Shown piece after piece: positions 1 to 11,316 of a stretch of 64,000 nt of DNA. The translations under genes were made by a program, and so were the position numbers. This DNA comes from Collimonas sp. OK412 (GTDB lineage: Bacteria > Pseudomonadota > Gammaproteobacteria > Burkholderiales > Burkholderiaceae_D): contig NZ_FOLC01000008.1 of assembly GCF_900112135.1 (NCBI RefSeq), positions 62,001-126,000 of the forward strand. The letters are read 5' to 3'. The notes below the pieces were generated by a model, which was not told where the DNA came from, ran no database searches, and worked only from the letters and a program-made list of their open reading frames with translations. Positions within the stretch are counted from its first letter, which is position 1. Every line of letters starts with the position of its first letter.

Positions 1-1
1 C

Positions 2-883
2 GACCTCTTGAATCCCGGCGACCTGCTGGTGTTCAACGATACCCGCGTACTCAAGGCGCGCTTCTTCGGCGTCAAGGAAACCGGCGGCAAGGTCGAGGTG
101 CTGGTCGAACGTGTGGTTGACAACCGCACCGTGCACGCCCAGGTGCGCGCCTCGAAATCGCCGCCTGCCGGCACCCGGATCTGCCTGGCCGAAGCGTTCG
201 ACGTTGTGGTGGGCGAGCGCGTCGGCGAGTTTTATACGCTGGTGTTCCCGGCCGATGTATTCGAACTGATCGAGGCCCACGGCCGCCTGCCTTTGCCGCC
301 GTATATCGAGCACGATGCCGATGCTTTCGATGAAACCCGTTATCAAACCGTCTACGCCAAGCATGCGGGCGCGGTGGCGGCGCCTACTGCCGGCCTGCAT
401 TTCGACCAGGCCTTGCTGCAAAGCTTGCAGCAAAAGGGCATCGGCTTCGCCTATGTCACGTTGCACGTGGGGGCCGGCACGTTCCAGCCGGTGCGCAGCG
501 AGAACCTGGCGGAACACAAGATGCACAGCGAGTGGTACACCATCGCCGAAGCCACCGTCGATGCCGTGCGTGCTGCCAAGGCCGCCGGCGGCAAGGTGGT
601 GGCGGTCGGCACCACCAGCTTGCGGGCGCTGGAATCAGCCTCGCAGTCCGGCGTTTTACAGGCGGGCAGCGCCGACACCGCCTTGTTCATCACTCCCGGT
701 TACGTCTTCAAGACCGTGGATCGCCTGATCACCAATTTCCATCTGCCGAAATCGACCTTGCTGATGCTGGTTTCGGCTTTTGCCGGCTACGACTGCATCC
801 GCGCCGCTTACGCCCATGCCATCGCGCAGCGTTATCGCTTCTTCAGCTATGGCGATGCGATGCTGCTTACCTATAACGTTTGA
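2..883 (+). CDS. queA: S-adenosylmethionine:tRNA ribosyltransferase-isomerase QueA (5' end outside window)
   Basis: QueA transfers and isomerises the ribosyl part of SAM onto 7-aminomethyl-7-deazaguanine in tRNA, giving epoxyqueuosine. The reading frame is open to the left edge, so the N-terminus (about 50 residues of a ~345-residue family) is missing. A TTG at position 8 opens a shorter frame but is internal. Visible family blocks are [13 protein letters not shown] near the left edge, [31 protein letters not shown] and [12 protein letters not shown] near the C-terminus. It lies 23 nt before tgt, which encodes another enzyme of the same pathway, so the two are probably cotranscribed. Identification is secure. 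Confidence 0.96.
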   Translation, partial: DLLNPGDLLVFNDTRVLKARFFGVKETGGKVEVLVERVVDNRTVHAQVRASKSPPAGTRICLAEAFDVVVGERVGEFYTLVFPADVFELIEAHGRLPLPPYIEHDADAFDETRYQTVYAKHAGAVAAPTAGLHFDQALLQSLQQKGIGFAYVTLHVGAGTFQPVRSENLAEHKMHSEWYTIAEATVDAVRAAKAAGGKVVAVGTTSLRALESASQSGVLQAGSADTALFITPGYVFKTVDRLITNFHLPKSTLLMLVSAFAGYDCIRAAYAHAIAQRYRFFSYGDAMLLTYNV

Positions 884-900
884 TCCTGATTACTGACTGA

Positions 901-2034
<1,134 letters not shown>

Positions 2035-2183
2035 GATTTACCCTGGAAAAAGTATGCATTTTGCAACTATTTCCGGGCAAACCGGTCTATGAACACCGGC
2101 CTGGTCAGCCGACTCCCGCTATAAGGGCGGCGCATCGGGCCGATTTTCCCGGCAATAAATAGCGCCGGGGGGCGGCTGGACGG

Positions 2184-2210
2184 TTGTATGCCGTTACCCA
2201 ATGCTAGAAT
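2184..2210 (+). promoter_or_regulatory. Possible sigma-70-like promoter for yajC-secDF
   Basis: In the 212-nt gap after tgt, TTGTAT (2184-2189) and TAGAAT (2205-2210) form a plausible -35/-10 pair, but the spacer is only 15 nt. The position, about 37 nt before the yajC start, is right. Seen by eye only; the short spacer makes this tentative. Confidence 0.3.
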
Positions 2211-2246
2211 GCTGGGCTATTTTCAAACTATTACCTGGAGCAACTC

Positions 2247-2600
2247 GTGTCAATTATTTCCAGCGCTTACGCGCAAACTGCACCTGCGGCTACTGCTGCT
2301 ACCGGTCCACTGGGCCTGAGCGGCAACCTGACCAGCTTTTTGCCGATCATCCTGATGTTCGTCGTGTTGTACTTCCTGATGATCCGTCCGCAAATGAAGC
2401 GTCAGAAAGAACAGAAATCCATGATGGAAGCGCTCGCCAAGGGCGATGAAGTAGTGACGGCCGGCGGCATGCTGGGCAAGATCACCAAGGTTGCCGACGC
2501 TTACATCACCCTGGAAATCGCCAGCGGCACTGAAGTCGTGGTGCAAAAGGGTTCGGTCACCACATTGCTGCCAAAGGGCACGATCAAGACAGCCCTGTAA
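2247..2600 (+). CDS. yajC: Preprotein translocase accessory subunit YajC
   Basis: YajC is a small inner-membrane protein that joins SecDF in the accessory part of the Sec translocon. The 117-residue product has one strong membrane segment at about residues 28-46 (PIILMFVVLYFLMIRPQ), followed by the basic KRQKEQK stretch and a cytoplasmic domain containing GDEVVTAGGMLGKI, both typical of the family. A GTG start at 2247 is preceded by a CTGGAG ribosome-binding site and gives the expected N-terminus. It heads the yajC-secD-secF cluster, although 193 nt separate it from secD. Confidence 0.95.
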   Translation: MSIISSAYAQTAPAATAATGPLGLSGNLTSFLPIILMFVVLYFLMIRPQMKRQKEQKSMMEALAKGDEVVTAGGMLGKITKVADAYITLEIASGTEVVVQKGSVTTLLPKGTIKTAL

Positions 2601-2622
2601 CCAGGCGCCAGACTGATGGAGC

Positions 2623-2646
2623 GAGAGCATCCAGGCGGGTGCTCTC
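2623..2646 (+). other. Intergenic hairpin between yajC and secD
   Basis: GAGAGCA (2623-2629) and TGCTCTC (2640-2646) form a perfect 7-bp stem 22 nt after the yajC stop. No T-run follows, so a complete rho-independent terminator is unlikely. It could be an RNA-processing or attenuation site within the operon; its role is not shown by the sequence. Confidence 0.4.
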
Positions 2647-2793
2647 TTCAAATGTAAAGTCCGGAATAAAAAAGAGCCTGGCGGCGCAGTGCTACAAGCG
2701 CAGCACGGCAAGACATTGCACGCAGGGCATCGGCTGCACCAACCATGCAAGCAAGAGACTCCCTCTGAGACTCACACAGAACGCTGAATCAAT

Positions 2794-4659
2794 ATGAATC
2801 GCTATCCTCTCTGGAAATATATTCTGATCGTCATCGCGCTGCTGTTCGGCGTGCTGTACACCATACCGAATTTCTTTGGCGAATCGCCTGCGGTACAGGT
2901 AAGCAGCGGCAAGTCGACATTGAAGGTCGACAGCGCGCTGGCCGACCGGGTGTCGCAAGTGCTGCAGCAAGGCAATCTGCAGACTGACGGCGTGGCGTTT
3001 GAAAACACCGGCGCGCAAGGCACCGTGCGCGCGCGTTTCCACGATACCGACACCCAGTTCAAGGCCAAGGCCCTGCTGGAACAGAACCTGAATACAGATC
3101 CTACCGATCCAACCTATGTGGTGGCTTTCAACCTGGTGCCGAATACGCCGCACTGGCTGCAGGCGCTGCATGCCTTCCCGATGTACCTGGGCCTCGACTT
3201 GCGCGGCGGCGTGCATTTCCTGATGCAGGTCGATACCAAGGCGGTCATCAACAAGCGTCTGCAAGGCTTGCAAGCCAGCGCCCGCAGCGCTTTGCGCGAC
3301 AAGGACATCCGTTACAGCGGCATCAACCGCAACGGCGACAGCATCGACATCAGTTTCCGCGACCAGGACACGCTCAACAAGGCGCGCGACCTGCTGGCGC
3401 CGCAATTGACGGAAATGCTGATCCAGGTTGCGCCTCCTGTCGCCGGCGGCGACCCGACGCTGACTGCGTCGCTCAAGCCGGAAGCATTGAAGCAGATCGT
3501 CGACAACGGCGTCACGCAAAACATCACGACCTTGTCGAAGCGGGTCAATGAGCTGGGCGTGGCCGAACCTATCATCCAGCGCCAGGGCGCTGACCGTATC
3601 GTGGTGCAGCTGCCTGGCGTGCAAGACGTCTCGCGCGCCAAGGACATCATCGGCCGCACCGCTACGCTGGAAGTGCGGATGGTGGACGAGTCGGTGACGC
3701 GCGGCACGGAAACCACCGCAGCCGTGCCTTTCGGGTCCGAACTGTTCAAGGTCGGCAAGAATGCCCCGGTCGTGCTGTACAAGGAGCCGGTCCTGACCGG
3801 CGACTATATTTCCAGCGCAGCCGTGAGCTTTGACCAGAACCAGCAGCCGGCAGTCAGCATCGACCTCAACGGCGATGGCGGCCGCAAGATGCGCGACGCT
3901 ACCCGCGGCAAGGTCGGCAAGGCGATGGCGATCGTCCTGTTTGAAAAAGGCAAGGGCGAAGTCCTGACCGTGGCTACCATCCAGAGCGAACTGGGCTCGC
4001 GCTTCCAGATCACCGGCATGGGCTCTCCTGAAGCGGCCGCCGACCTGGCGCTGCTGCTGCGCGCAGGCTCCCTGGCGGCGCCCATGACCATCATCGAAGA
4101 ACGCACCATCGGCCCGCAGCTGGGCGCCGAGAATATCAAGAAGGGCTTCGATTCGACCATGTACGGTTTTGCCGTGATCGCCGTATTCATGATCATCTAC
4201 TACATGCTGTTCGGTTTCTTCAGCGTGCTGGCGCTGTCGGTCAACCTGCTGCTGCTGATCGCCGTGCTGTCGACGCTGCAGGCGACGCTGACCCTGCCGG
4301 GCATTGCCGCGATCGCCTTGACGCTGGGTATTGCGATCGACGCCAACGTGCTGGTGAACGAGCGTATTCGTGAAGAGCTGCGCAACGGCAATTCGCCGCA
4401 AGCAGCGATCTCGATCGGTTTCGACCGCGCCTGGGCCACGATCCTGGACTCCAACGTGACGACGCTGATCGCCGGCCTGGCATTGCTGATTTTCGGTTCC
4501 GGCGCGATCCGCGGTTTTGCGGTGGTGCATTGCCTGGGCATCCTGACTTCGATTTTCTCGGCGGTGTTCGTCTCGCGCGGTTTTGCCAACCTGTGGTACG
4601 GCCGCAAGAAGAAGCTGACCAGCCTGTCGATCGGCCAGATCTGGAAGCCGAACGCTTGA
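2794..4659 (+). CDS. secD: Protein translocase subunit SecD
   Basis: SecD works with SecF, using the proton gradient to pull preproteins through SecYEG on the periplasmic side. The 621-residue protein has an N-terminal membrane helix (about residues 7-25) and a large periplasmic domain containing DLRGGVHFLMQVD. A C-terminal RND-like membrane domain begins near residue 450, with the family motifs IAALTLGIAIDANVLVNERIREE (shortened here to GIAIDANVLVNERI) and GFDRAW. Length and order are normal. It starts at ATG 2794 and is followed by secF after 96 nt. Confidence 0.97.
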   Translation: MNRYPLWKYILIVIALLFGVLYTIPNFFGESPAVQVSSGKSTLKVDSALADRVSQVLQQGNLQTDGVAFENTGAQGTVRARFHDTDTQFKAKALLEQNLNTDPTDPTYVVAFNLVPNTPHWLQALHAFPMYLGLDLRGGVHFLMQVDTKAVINKRLQGLQASARSALRDKDIRYSGINRNGDSIDISFRDQDTLNKARDLLAPQLTEMLIQVAPPVAGGDPTLTASLKPEALKQIVDNGVTQNITTLSKRVNELGVAEPIIQRQGADRIVVQLPGVQDVSRAKDIIGRTATLEVRMVDESVTRGTETTAAVPFGSELFKVGKNAPVVLYKEPVLTGDYISSAAVSFDQNQQPAVSIDLNGDGGRKMRDATRGKVGKAMAIVLFEKGKGEVLTVATIQSELGSRFQITGMGSPEAAADLALLLRAGSLAAPMTIIEERTIGPQLGAENIKKGFDSTMYGFAVIAVFMIIYYMLFGFFSVLALSVNLLLLIAVLSTLQATLTLPGIAAIALTLGIAIDANVLVNERIREELRNGNSPQAAISIGFDRAWATILDSNVTTLIAGLALLIFGSGAIRGFAVVHCLGILTSIFSAVFVSRGFANLWYGRKKKLTSLSIGQIWKPNA

Positions 4660-4755
4660 GCCGCGGCCAAGCGCAAGCGCATATTGAATAACGTTGCGGC
4701 CGCCATTGTGCGGCTGCACAGGCAAGAACCAGTGGTGTGAACCAAAAGGAATGTG

Positions 4756-5700
4756 ATGGAACTTTTCCGTATCAAAAAAGATATTCCGTTCATGCGCCAT
4801 GCATTGATATTCAATGCGATCTCGGCGCTGACGTTTGTATTGGCCGTATTCTTCCTGTTCTCGAAAGGCTTGCATCTGTCGATCGAGTTTACCGGCGGTA
4901 CGGTGATCGAAGTCGCCTACAGCAAGCCGGCTAACATCGAGAGCATACGCAAGACGGTCGAGGGGCTCGGTTATACCGATAACCAGGTCACCAATTTCGG
5001 TACCGCCCAGGATGTGATGATTCGCCTGCCCGCGAAAAAAGGTGAGAATTCCAATGCCCAAAGCGCTACCGTGCTGAAGGCGTTGCAGCAGCAGGATGCT
5101 GACGTGCAGCTCAAGCGCACCGAGTTTGTCGGCCCGCAGGTGGGCGACGAGCTGGCGCATGACGGCCTGATGGCGCTGCTGTTCGTGGTGATCGGCATCG
5201 TGATCTACCTGGCGATCCGCTTCGAGTGGAAATACGCGGTGGCGGCGATCATCGCCAACTTGCATGACGTGGTGATCATCCTCGGCTTCTTCGCTTTCTT
5301 CCAGTGGGAATTCTCGCTGACCGTGCTGGCGGCGATCCTGGCGGTGCTGGGCTATTCGGTGAATGAATCGGTGGTGGTGTTCGACCGCGTGCGCGAAACC
5401 TTCCGCGACCGCCGCTTCGGCAAGCTGGCGGTGGCCGATGTCATGAACCACGCGATCACCAGCACGATTTCCCGCACCATCATCACCCACGGCAGTACCG
5501 AAATCATGGTGTTGTCGATGTTCGTGTTCGGCGGCCCGGCGTTGCACTACTTTGCGCTGGCGCTGACCATCGGTATCCTGTTCGGTATCTATTCATCGGT
5601 GTTCGTGGCGGCGGCAGTGGCGATGTGGCTGGGCGTCAAGCGCGAAGACATGATCAAGCCGATCAAGGAAAAAGACGAGACTGACGGCGCGGTGGTATAA
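4756..5700 (+). CDS. secF: Protein translocase subunit SecF
   Basis: SecF is the partner of SecD in the proton-driven SecDF complex. The product is about 314 residues with six predicted membrane spans. The N-terminal helix follows MELFRIKKDIPFMRHAL; FTGGTVIEV lies in the periplasmic part and VLGYSVNESVVVFDRVRE in the membrane domain, all classic SecF blocks. A GTG at 4753 is also in frame, but the ATG at 4756 lies 5 nt after AAAGGA and is preferred. A strong bidirectional terminator follows the stop. Confidence 0.96.
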   Translation: MELFRIKKDIPFMRHALIFNAISALTFVLAVFFLFSKGLHLSIEFTGGTVIEVAYSKPANIESIRKTVEGLGYTDNQVTNFGTAQDVMIRLPAKKGENSNAQSATVLKALQQQDADVQLKRTEFVGPQVGDELAHDGLMALLFVVIGIVIYLAIRFEWKYAVAAIIANLHDVVIILGFFAFFQWEFSLTVLAAILAVLGYSVNESVVVFDRVRETFRDRRFGKLAVADVMNHAITSTISRTIITHGSTEIMVLSMFVFGGPALHYFALALTIGILFGIYSSVFVAAAVAMWLGVKREDMIKPIKEKDETDGAVV

Positions 5701-5713
5701 AGCGTCGCGGCAA

Positions 5714-5752
5714 TAAAAAAAACCAGCCTTCAATTCGGGCTGGTTTTTTTTT
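5714..5752. terminator. Bidirectional rho-independent terminator between secF and purB
   Basis: AACCAGCC (5721-5728) pairs perfectly with GGCTGGTT (5738-5745). The stem is flanked by an A-run (5714-5720) and a T-run (5744-5752). These extend the stem and supply a U-tract on both strands, so it can end both the secDF and the convergent purB transcripts. Confidence 0.92.
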
Positions 5753-5773
5753 GGTCCGACGGAAAGCGGCGTT

Positions 5774-7252
<1,479 letters not shown>

Positions 7253-7365
7253 TCAACAACGCAAGGCAATAACGGGCCAAACCGAATTTTACCATTTGCA
7301 ACGTGGTAAATATGCCGCTTTGCGTCCGGGCCGGGCCAGTGATGGACAAAGTCGCTGGGGGCGAA

Positions 7366-7374
7366 TGCTATAAT
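7366..7374 (+). promoter_or_regulatory. Extended -10 promoter of the glutathione transferase gene
   Basis: TGC directly precedes a perfect TATAAT (7369-7374), an extended -10 element, 30 nt before the gst start. No clear -35 lies at 17 nt; TGGACA at 7343-7348 is 20 nt away. Extended -10 promoters tolerate a poor -35. Confidence 0.6.
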
Positions 7375-7403
7375 CAGCCAACATTTTTTACCATAAGTGA
7401 CAT

Positions 7404-8012
7404 ATGAAGCTGATCGGTTCCCTCGCTAGTCCTTTCGTCCGCAAGGTACGTGTTGTCATGGCGGAAAAGAAACTGGACTACGAATTCGTGCTGGAAGATG
7501 TCTGGGCCGCCGACACCAAGATTCATGCTTCGAATCCCTTGGGCAAGGTGCCTTGCCTGGTGATGGAAGACGGCGGCGCCATGTTCGATTCGCACGTGAT
7601 CGTCGAATATCTCGATACCTTGACGCCGGTTGGTAAATTAATCCCGATTAACAGCCGCGAACGCTCCGAAGTGAAATGCTGGGAAGCGCTGGCCGACGGC
7701 GTGGTGGAAGCCGGCGTGCTGATTCGCCTGGAAGGCACGCAGCGCGCGGAAGGCGAACGCAGCCAGGCCTGGATCGACCGCCAGCAGCGCAAGATCGACG
7801 GCGGCCTGAAAGCGATGGCGTCCGGCCTGGCGGAAAAGCCGTTCTGCTCCGGCATCCACTATTCGCTGGCCGACGTGGCCGTCGGTTGCGCCTTGGGCTG
7901 GCTCAGTTTCCGCTTCCCGGGAATTACCTGGCGCGAAGACTATCCGACGCTGGCCAAGCTGTACGAGAAACTGTCCGAACGCCAGTCGTTCAAGGACACC
8001 GCCCCGCAATAA
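7404..8012 (+). CDS. Glutathione S-transferase family protein (YibF-like)
   Basis: A 202-residue soluble protein with the two-domain glutathione transferase layout. The N-terminal thioredoxin-fold domain begins MKLIGSLASPFVRKV, with the likely glutathione-contacting SPFVRKV turn and the cis-Pro block NPLGKVPCL followed by DSHVIVEYLD. The helical C-terminal domain contains SLADVAVGCALGWL. Length and motifs resemble the small YibF/GstA-like group, whose substrates are mostly unknown. It stands alone between divergent purB and convergent araC, behind its own extended -10 promoter. A detoxification role is family inference only. Confidence 0.88.
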   Translation: MKLIGSLASPFVRKVRVVMAEKKLDYEFVLEDVWAADTKIHASNPLGKVPCLVMEDGGAMFDSHVIVEYLDTLTPVGKLIPINSRERSEVKCWEALADGVVEAGVLIRLEGTQRAEGERSQAWIDRQQRKIDGGLKAMASGLAEKPFCSGIHYSLADVAVGCALGWLSFRFPGITWREDYPTLAKLYEKLSERQSFKDTAPQ

Positions 8013-8038
8013 GCCGTACTACCGAAGCAGGCTGTTCC

Positions 8039-8069
8039 GTCCGTGTTGCGTTACACGGACGACGCAACA
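8039..8069. other. Inverted repeats after gst (possible terminator without U-tract)
   Basis: GTCCGTGT (8039-8046) pairs with ACACGGAC (8053-8060). An overlapping alternative pairs TGTTGCG (8044-8050) with CGCAACA (8063-8069). The site lies 27 nt after the gst stop in the convergent gst/araC gap. No T-run follows, so a terminator call is weak. Confidence 0.35.
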
Positions 8070-8136
8070 GCGGCTCTCGGCTGCATCTGTTCCCCCGCAA
8101 ACCTCTTCTCATGCATGACCTCGGCCCCGCCGCGCG

Positions 8137-8943
8137 CTAATTGCCTGCCTGGCCGGTTTTCTTTGGTGCGAAGAAGGTCGACGGCGATTGCCCGAAAGTT
8201 TTCCTGAACATGGCGGAAAATGCCGACTGGCTGGCGTACCCCAGTTCGGCAGCCACCAGCGACAGCGGCATGCCGCGCGCGATCATCGGCGCCGCGTGCG
8301 CCAGCCTGATCTGCTGCCGCCACTGGCCGAAGGTCATGCCCAGGTCGCGCTCGAACAGGCGCGCCAAAGTTCTTTCCGAGGCCCCGACCTGGTCTGCCCA
8401 GCCCGCCAGCGTCATGCTGGAATCGGGCGTTTCCATCAGGACCTGGCAGATGGCGTGCAAGCGCTTTTCGGTTGGCAGGGAAATGCGTATGCCCTGGGTT
8501 TGCGCCGCCGTCAGTTCCTCCAGTATCAATTGGCTGAGCAGGGTTTCCCTGCGGCTGCCGTCGTCGGTTTGCGACAGGGCCGCGATCAATTCGCGCAGCA
8601 AGGTCGAGACCTCTAGCACGATGCATTCCTGGCCGTCGAAAGGCGTCGCATCGGCATGGATGTACAAGGCGCGCAGCTGGGATTTTTCCATGGTGGCGAT
8701 TTCATGCTCCACCAGCGGAGGAATCCAGATCGCCCTTAGCGGCGGCACGATCCAGGTGCTGTTGCCGACGCTCACGCGCAGCACGCCTTCCGCTGCATAG
8801 GTGACCTGGCCCCAGGGATGGGAATGTGCGCTCAGCAGCTTGGCGGCGTCAAGGTCGCGCGCCCGCAGGCGTACCGGATGCAGTGCGTCCGGCACGACGT
8901 CAAGCAGGCCGATCGTGGTGTGGGTGAGTATTTGGGCAGGCAT
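8137..8943 (-). CDS. AraC-family transcriptional regulator with cupin sensor domain
   Basis: The 268-residue protein has an N-terminal cupin-type AraC ligand domain (SHPWGQVTYAAEG at about residues 40-52, then a WIPP core) and a C-terminal double helix-turn-helix. The latter contains LAGWADQVGASERTLARLF and ELGYASQSAFSAMFRKTFG, the AraC hallmark. A TTG at 8970 would add nine residues; the ATG at 8943 is preferred, though neither has a clear ribosome-binding site. It is divergent from the fsr-type exporter gene (starts 179 nt apart), so it probably controls that gene, itself, or both. The inducer cannot be read from sequence. Confidence 0.9.
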   Translation of the reverse strand: MPAQILTHTTIGLLDVVPDALHPVRLRARDLDAAKLLSAHSHPWGQVTYAAEGVLRVSVGNSTWIVPPLRAIWIPPLVEHEIATMEKSQLRALYIHADATPFDGQECIVLEVSTLLRELIAALSQTDDGSRRETLLSQLILEELTAAQTQGIRISLPTEKRLHAICQVLMETPDSSMTLAGWADQVGASERTLARLFERDLGMTFGQWRQQIRLAHAAPMIARGMPLSLVAAELGYASQSAFSAMFRKTFGQSPSTFFAPKKTGQAGN

Positions 8944-9122
8944 AGGGAGGAAATGGCAGAAATACGACAAATTATGTCTTTCTATCTTAAAACAGTCTCG
9001 GTTTTTTTGCTTACACTGAGGGCTTGCGAATGAAGAAATCTTTTTCGATGCCTAAGCAGGCCGTTTCTTGTTTCATTTGCGCCTTTCATCGTACCTAATT
9101 CGCCACTATTCATTTCACCGCC

Positions 9123-10358
9123 ATGCAAACCGCAGCCAAGCAGATTTCTCCCGCCATGGGATCGCACGATGCCGAGAAAACCGGTTTTCGCGTACTGGGC
9201 GCCATCAGTTTTGCCCACTTCCTGAATGACATGATCCAGTCGCTGATCTTGTCTATCTATCCGCTGCTGAAGGGAAACTTCAATCTCAGCTTCGCGCAGA
9301 TCGGCCTGATTACCCTGACTTACCAGATCACCGCCTCCATCCTGCAGCCGCTGGTGGGGCTCTACACCGACAAGCATCCGAAGCCGTATTCGCTGGCGCT
9401 GGGCATGGGCTTCACGCTGGTGGGCCTGCTGATCCTGTCGGTCGCGCCCAGCTACGGCATCTTGCTGTTCGCGGCGGCCCTGGTCGGCACCGGCTCGTCG
9501 ATTTTCCATCCGGAGTCGTCGCGGGTGGCGCGCATGGCTTCCGGCGGCCGCCATGGCCTGGCGCAGTCGATTTTCCAGGTGGGCGGCAATGCCGGCAGCT
9601 CCATGGGACCGCTGCTGGCGGCCTGGATCGTGATCCCGCATGGACAGACCAGCATCGCCTGGTTTTCGGCGGCGGCGCTGCTGGCGATCGTGGTGCTGTG
9701 GCAGATCGGCAACTGGTACAAGCGCAAGCGCCAGGAAGCGCAGAACAGGCCGGCCAAGGCAAAGCAGCATTACGTGGCGTTGCCGCGCAAGAAAGTGCTG
9801 TTTTCGGTAGGCATCTTGCTGATGCTGGTTTTCTCGAAATACTTTTACATGGCCAGCCTGAGCAGCTACTTCACGTTTTACCTGATCGACAAATTCCAGC
9901 TGTCGGTGCAGTCGGCGCAGCTGCATTTGTTCATATTCCTGTTTGCGGTGGCGGCCGGCACCGTGCTGGGCGGTCCGATCGGCGACAAGGTCGGCCGCAA
10001 GCTGGTGATCTGGGTCTCTATCCTCGGCGTGGCGCCGTTCACCCTGATGCTGCCGTACGCTAACCTGTTCTGGACCGGTGTGCTGACGGTGGTGATCGGC
10101 GTGATCCTGGCCTCCGCGTTCTCAGCCATCCTGGTATTCGCCCAGGAGCTGGTGCCGGGCAAGGTCGGCACCGTATCCGGCCTGTTTTTCGGTTTCGCCT
10201 TTGGCATGGGCGGCATCGGCGCTGCTGCCTTGGGCAAGCTGGCCGACATGACCAGCATCAGCTTCGTCTACCAGGTCTGTTCTTTCCTGCCGCTGATCGG
10301 CCTGCTGGCAGCGTTCCTGCCGAATCTTGAAGGGCACCGGCGCAAAGCTGCTGTCTGA
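9123..10358 (+). CDS. fsr: MFS efflux transporter, fosmidomycin resistance (Fsr) type
   Basis: A 411-residue, roughly 12-span major facilitator superfamily protein. It matches the Fsr group through FAHFLNDMIQSL near the start, the QPLVGLYTDKHPKPYSL loop, GTGSSIFHPESSRVARMASG and FQVGGNAGSSMGPLLAAW. Fsr proteins export fosmidomycin and probably other compounds. The second half opens after a basic linker (YKRKRQEAQNR) and contains the MFS loop GPIGDKVGRK. It is divergent from an AraC regulator. A copy of the dispersed hairpin element begins right after its stop codon. The substrate in this organism is unknown. Confidence 0.9.
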   Translation: MQTAAKQISPAMGSHDAEKTGFRVLGAISFAHFLNDMIQSLILSIYPLLKGNFNLSFAQIGLITLTYQITASILQPLVGLYTDKHPKPYSLALGMGFTLVGLLILSVAPSYGILLFAAALVGTGSSIFHPESSRVARMASGGRHGLAQSIFQVGGNAGSSMGPLLAAWIVIPHGQTSIAWFSAAALLAIVVLWQIGNWYKRKRQEAQNRPAKAKQHYVALPRKKVLFSVGILLMLVFSKYFYMASLSSYFTFYLIDKFQLSVQSAQLHLFIFLFAVAAGTVLGGPIGDKVGRKLVIWVSILGVAPFTLMLPYANLFWTGVLTVVIGVILASAFSAILVFAQELVPGKVGTVSGLFFGFAFGMGGIGAAALGKLADMTSISFVYQVCSFLPLIGLLAAFLPNLEGHRRKAAV

Positions 10359-10360
10359 TT

Positions 10361-10418
10361 AGTTGAGGACAGAGTAATTCGTCGCGCTTCGGCGACTCTT
10401 AAACTCTGTCCCGCAAAT
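10361..10418 (+). repeat. Dispersed intergenic hairpin element, copy A
   Basis: The outer stem GGACAGAGT (10367-10375) pairs with ACTCTGTCC (10403-10411). The inner stem GTCGC (10381-10385) pairs with GCGAC (10392-10396) around the loop GCTTCG. The core ends in CCCGCAA, as in the three other copies. It fills the short convergent gap between the fsr stop and the peroxiredoxin stop, so it could act as a terminator for either, although there is no clear U-tract. Confidence 0.88.
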
Positions 10419-10420
10419 CG

Positions 10421-10960
10421 TTATCTTTTTTGCTTGGCGACCCATTGTTCCAATGCCTGCAGCGTGTTGCCGACATGCTTGTCCGGATCCATGCTGCTGT
10501 ATTCATAGATGATGCTGCCGTTGGGAGCGATCACATACGATACGCGGTCTGCATAGCTGGTCTTGGAGAGCAGCACCGAATCATAGGACTTCATGATTTT
10601 CTGGTCCTGGTCGGAGGCAACCGCGAATTTGCTGCGGCATTCGCTGACCGAGAATTTGTTGAGGGTATCAATGTTGTCGGCGGATACGCCGATCACGGAT
10701 GCGCCGAGCGCCTTGTACTTGTCGACTGCATCGGCAAACAGATGTGCCTCGATGGTGCAGCCCTTGGTGAAGGCGGCCGGATAAAAATACAGCACCACCG
10801 GCCCTTTTTTCAGTTCATCGGCCAGCGAGTAGCTGAACACCTTGCCGCCGAGAGAAGCCTGGGTAGTAAACGTCGGCGCTTGCTCGCCGGCCTTGAGGGC
10901 GGCAACAGCCGGTGCGGCAACAGCGCTGCAAACCAATAAAGCGGCAATCAGTCGTTTCAT
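10421..10960 (-). CDS. Exported peroxiredoxin (AhpC/TSA, Bcp/PrxQ-like)
   Basis: Peroxiredoxins reduce peroxides through a reactive cysteine. The 179-residue product starts with a signal peptide (MKRLIAALLVCSAVAAPAVA, cleavage near residue 20), so a periplasmic site is predicted. VVLYFYPAAFTKGCT contains the likely peroxidatic Cys68, and Cys108 in SVSECRSKF may be the resolving residue. The spacing of about 40 is wider than in E. coli Bcp. The frame is open 45 codons upstream, but the ATG at 10960 has AGGAG 5 nt before it and begins the signal peptide. Electron donor unknown; no thioredoxin is adjacent. Confidence 0.88.
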   Translation of the reverse strand: MKRLIAALLVCSAVAAPAVAALKAGEQAPTFTTQASLGGKVFSYSLADELKKGPVVLYFYPAAFTKGCTIEAHLFADAVDKYKALGASVIGVSADNIDTLNKFSVSECRSKFAVASDQDQKIMKSYDSVLLSKTSYADRVSYVIAPNGSIIYEYSSMDPDKHVGNTLQALEQWVAKQKR

Positions 10961-11064
10961 GAGGACTCCTGGATGAATGATAAGCAGCATCATGCGTCGA
11001 GATCGCAGCCTTGTCCAATCACTTGTGATGGCCAAGGCTGCGACGGGGTGTCCGGACACGGCGT

Positions 11065-11316
11065 TTAATGGCCGCCGTGCCAGCCGCCGCCCCAACCGCG
11101 GCCGCCCCAGCCTCGTCCACCCCAGCCGCGCGAATAGCCAAAGCCGATGTCCACGCTAGGCCCCACATATACCGGCGCCGGCGCATAGTAGCCGCCGCCG
11201 TAATAACCGCCGTAGCCGCCATAGTACGGATCACCCGCATACGGATAGGCAACGCAGCCGCCCAGCAGCATGGTTGCGCCCAGCAGTGTTGCTCCGATTA
11301 ATAGTCGCTTTTTCAT
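11065..11316 (-). CDS. Small Gly/Tyr-rich lipoprotein
   Basis: An 83-residue protein with a classic lipoprotein signal. The start MKKRLLIGATLLGATM runs into the lipobox LLGGC, with the acylated Cys at residue 21. The mature part is low complexity: a Tyr/Gly stretch (YYGGYGGYYGGG) and then a tail of WGGRG repeats ending in His. A GGAGGG ribosome-binding site precedes the start. I recognise no enzymatic domain. Similar short Gly-rich lipoproteins of unknown function are common in betaproteobacteria. It is transcribed towards the peroxiredoxin, 104 nt away. Confidence 0.75.
   Translation of the reverse strand: MKKRLLIGATLLGATMLLGGCVAYPYAGDPYYGGYGGYYGGGYYAPAPVYVGPSVDIGFGYSRGWGGRGWGGRGWGGGWHGGH

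Noticed and set aside
2692-5547. A 951-codon open frame on the minus strand opposite secD and secF
   Set aside because: Its product is low-complexity (Arg/His/Gln/Ala-rich) with no family blocks. It is the usual antisense shadow of GC-rich coding sequence; secD and secF on the plus strand are certain.
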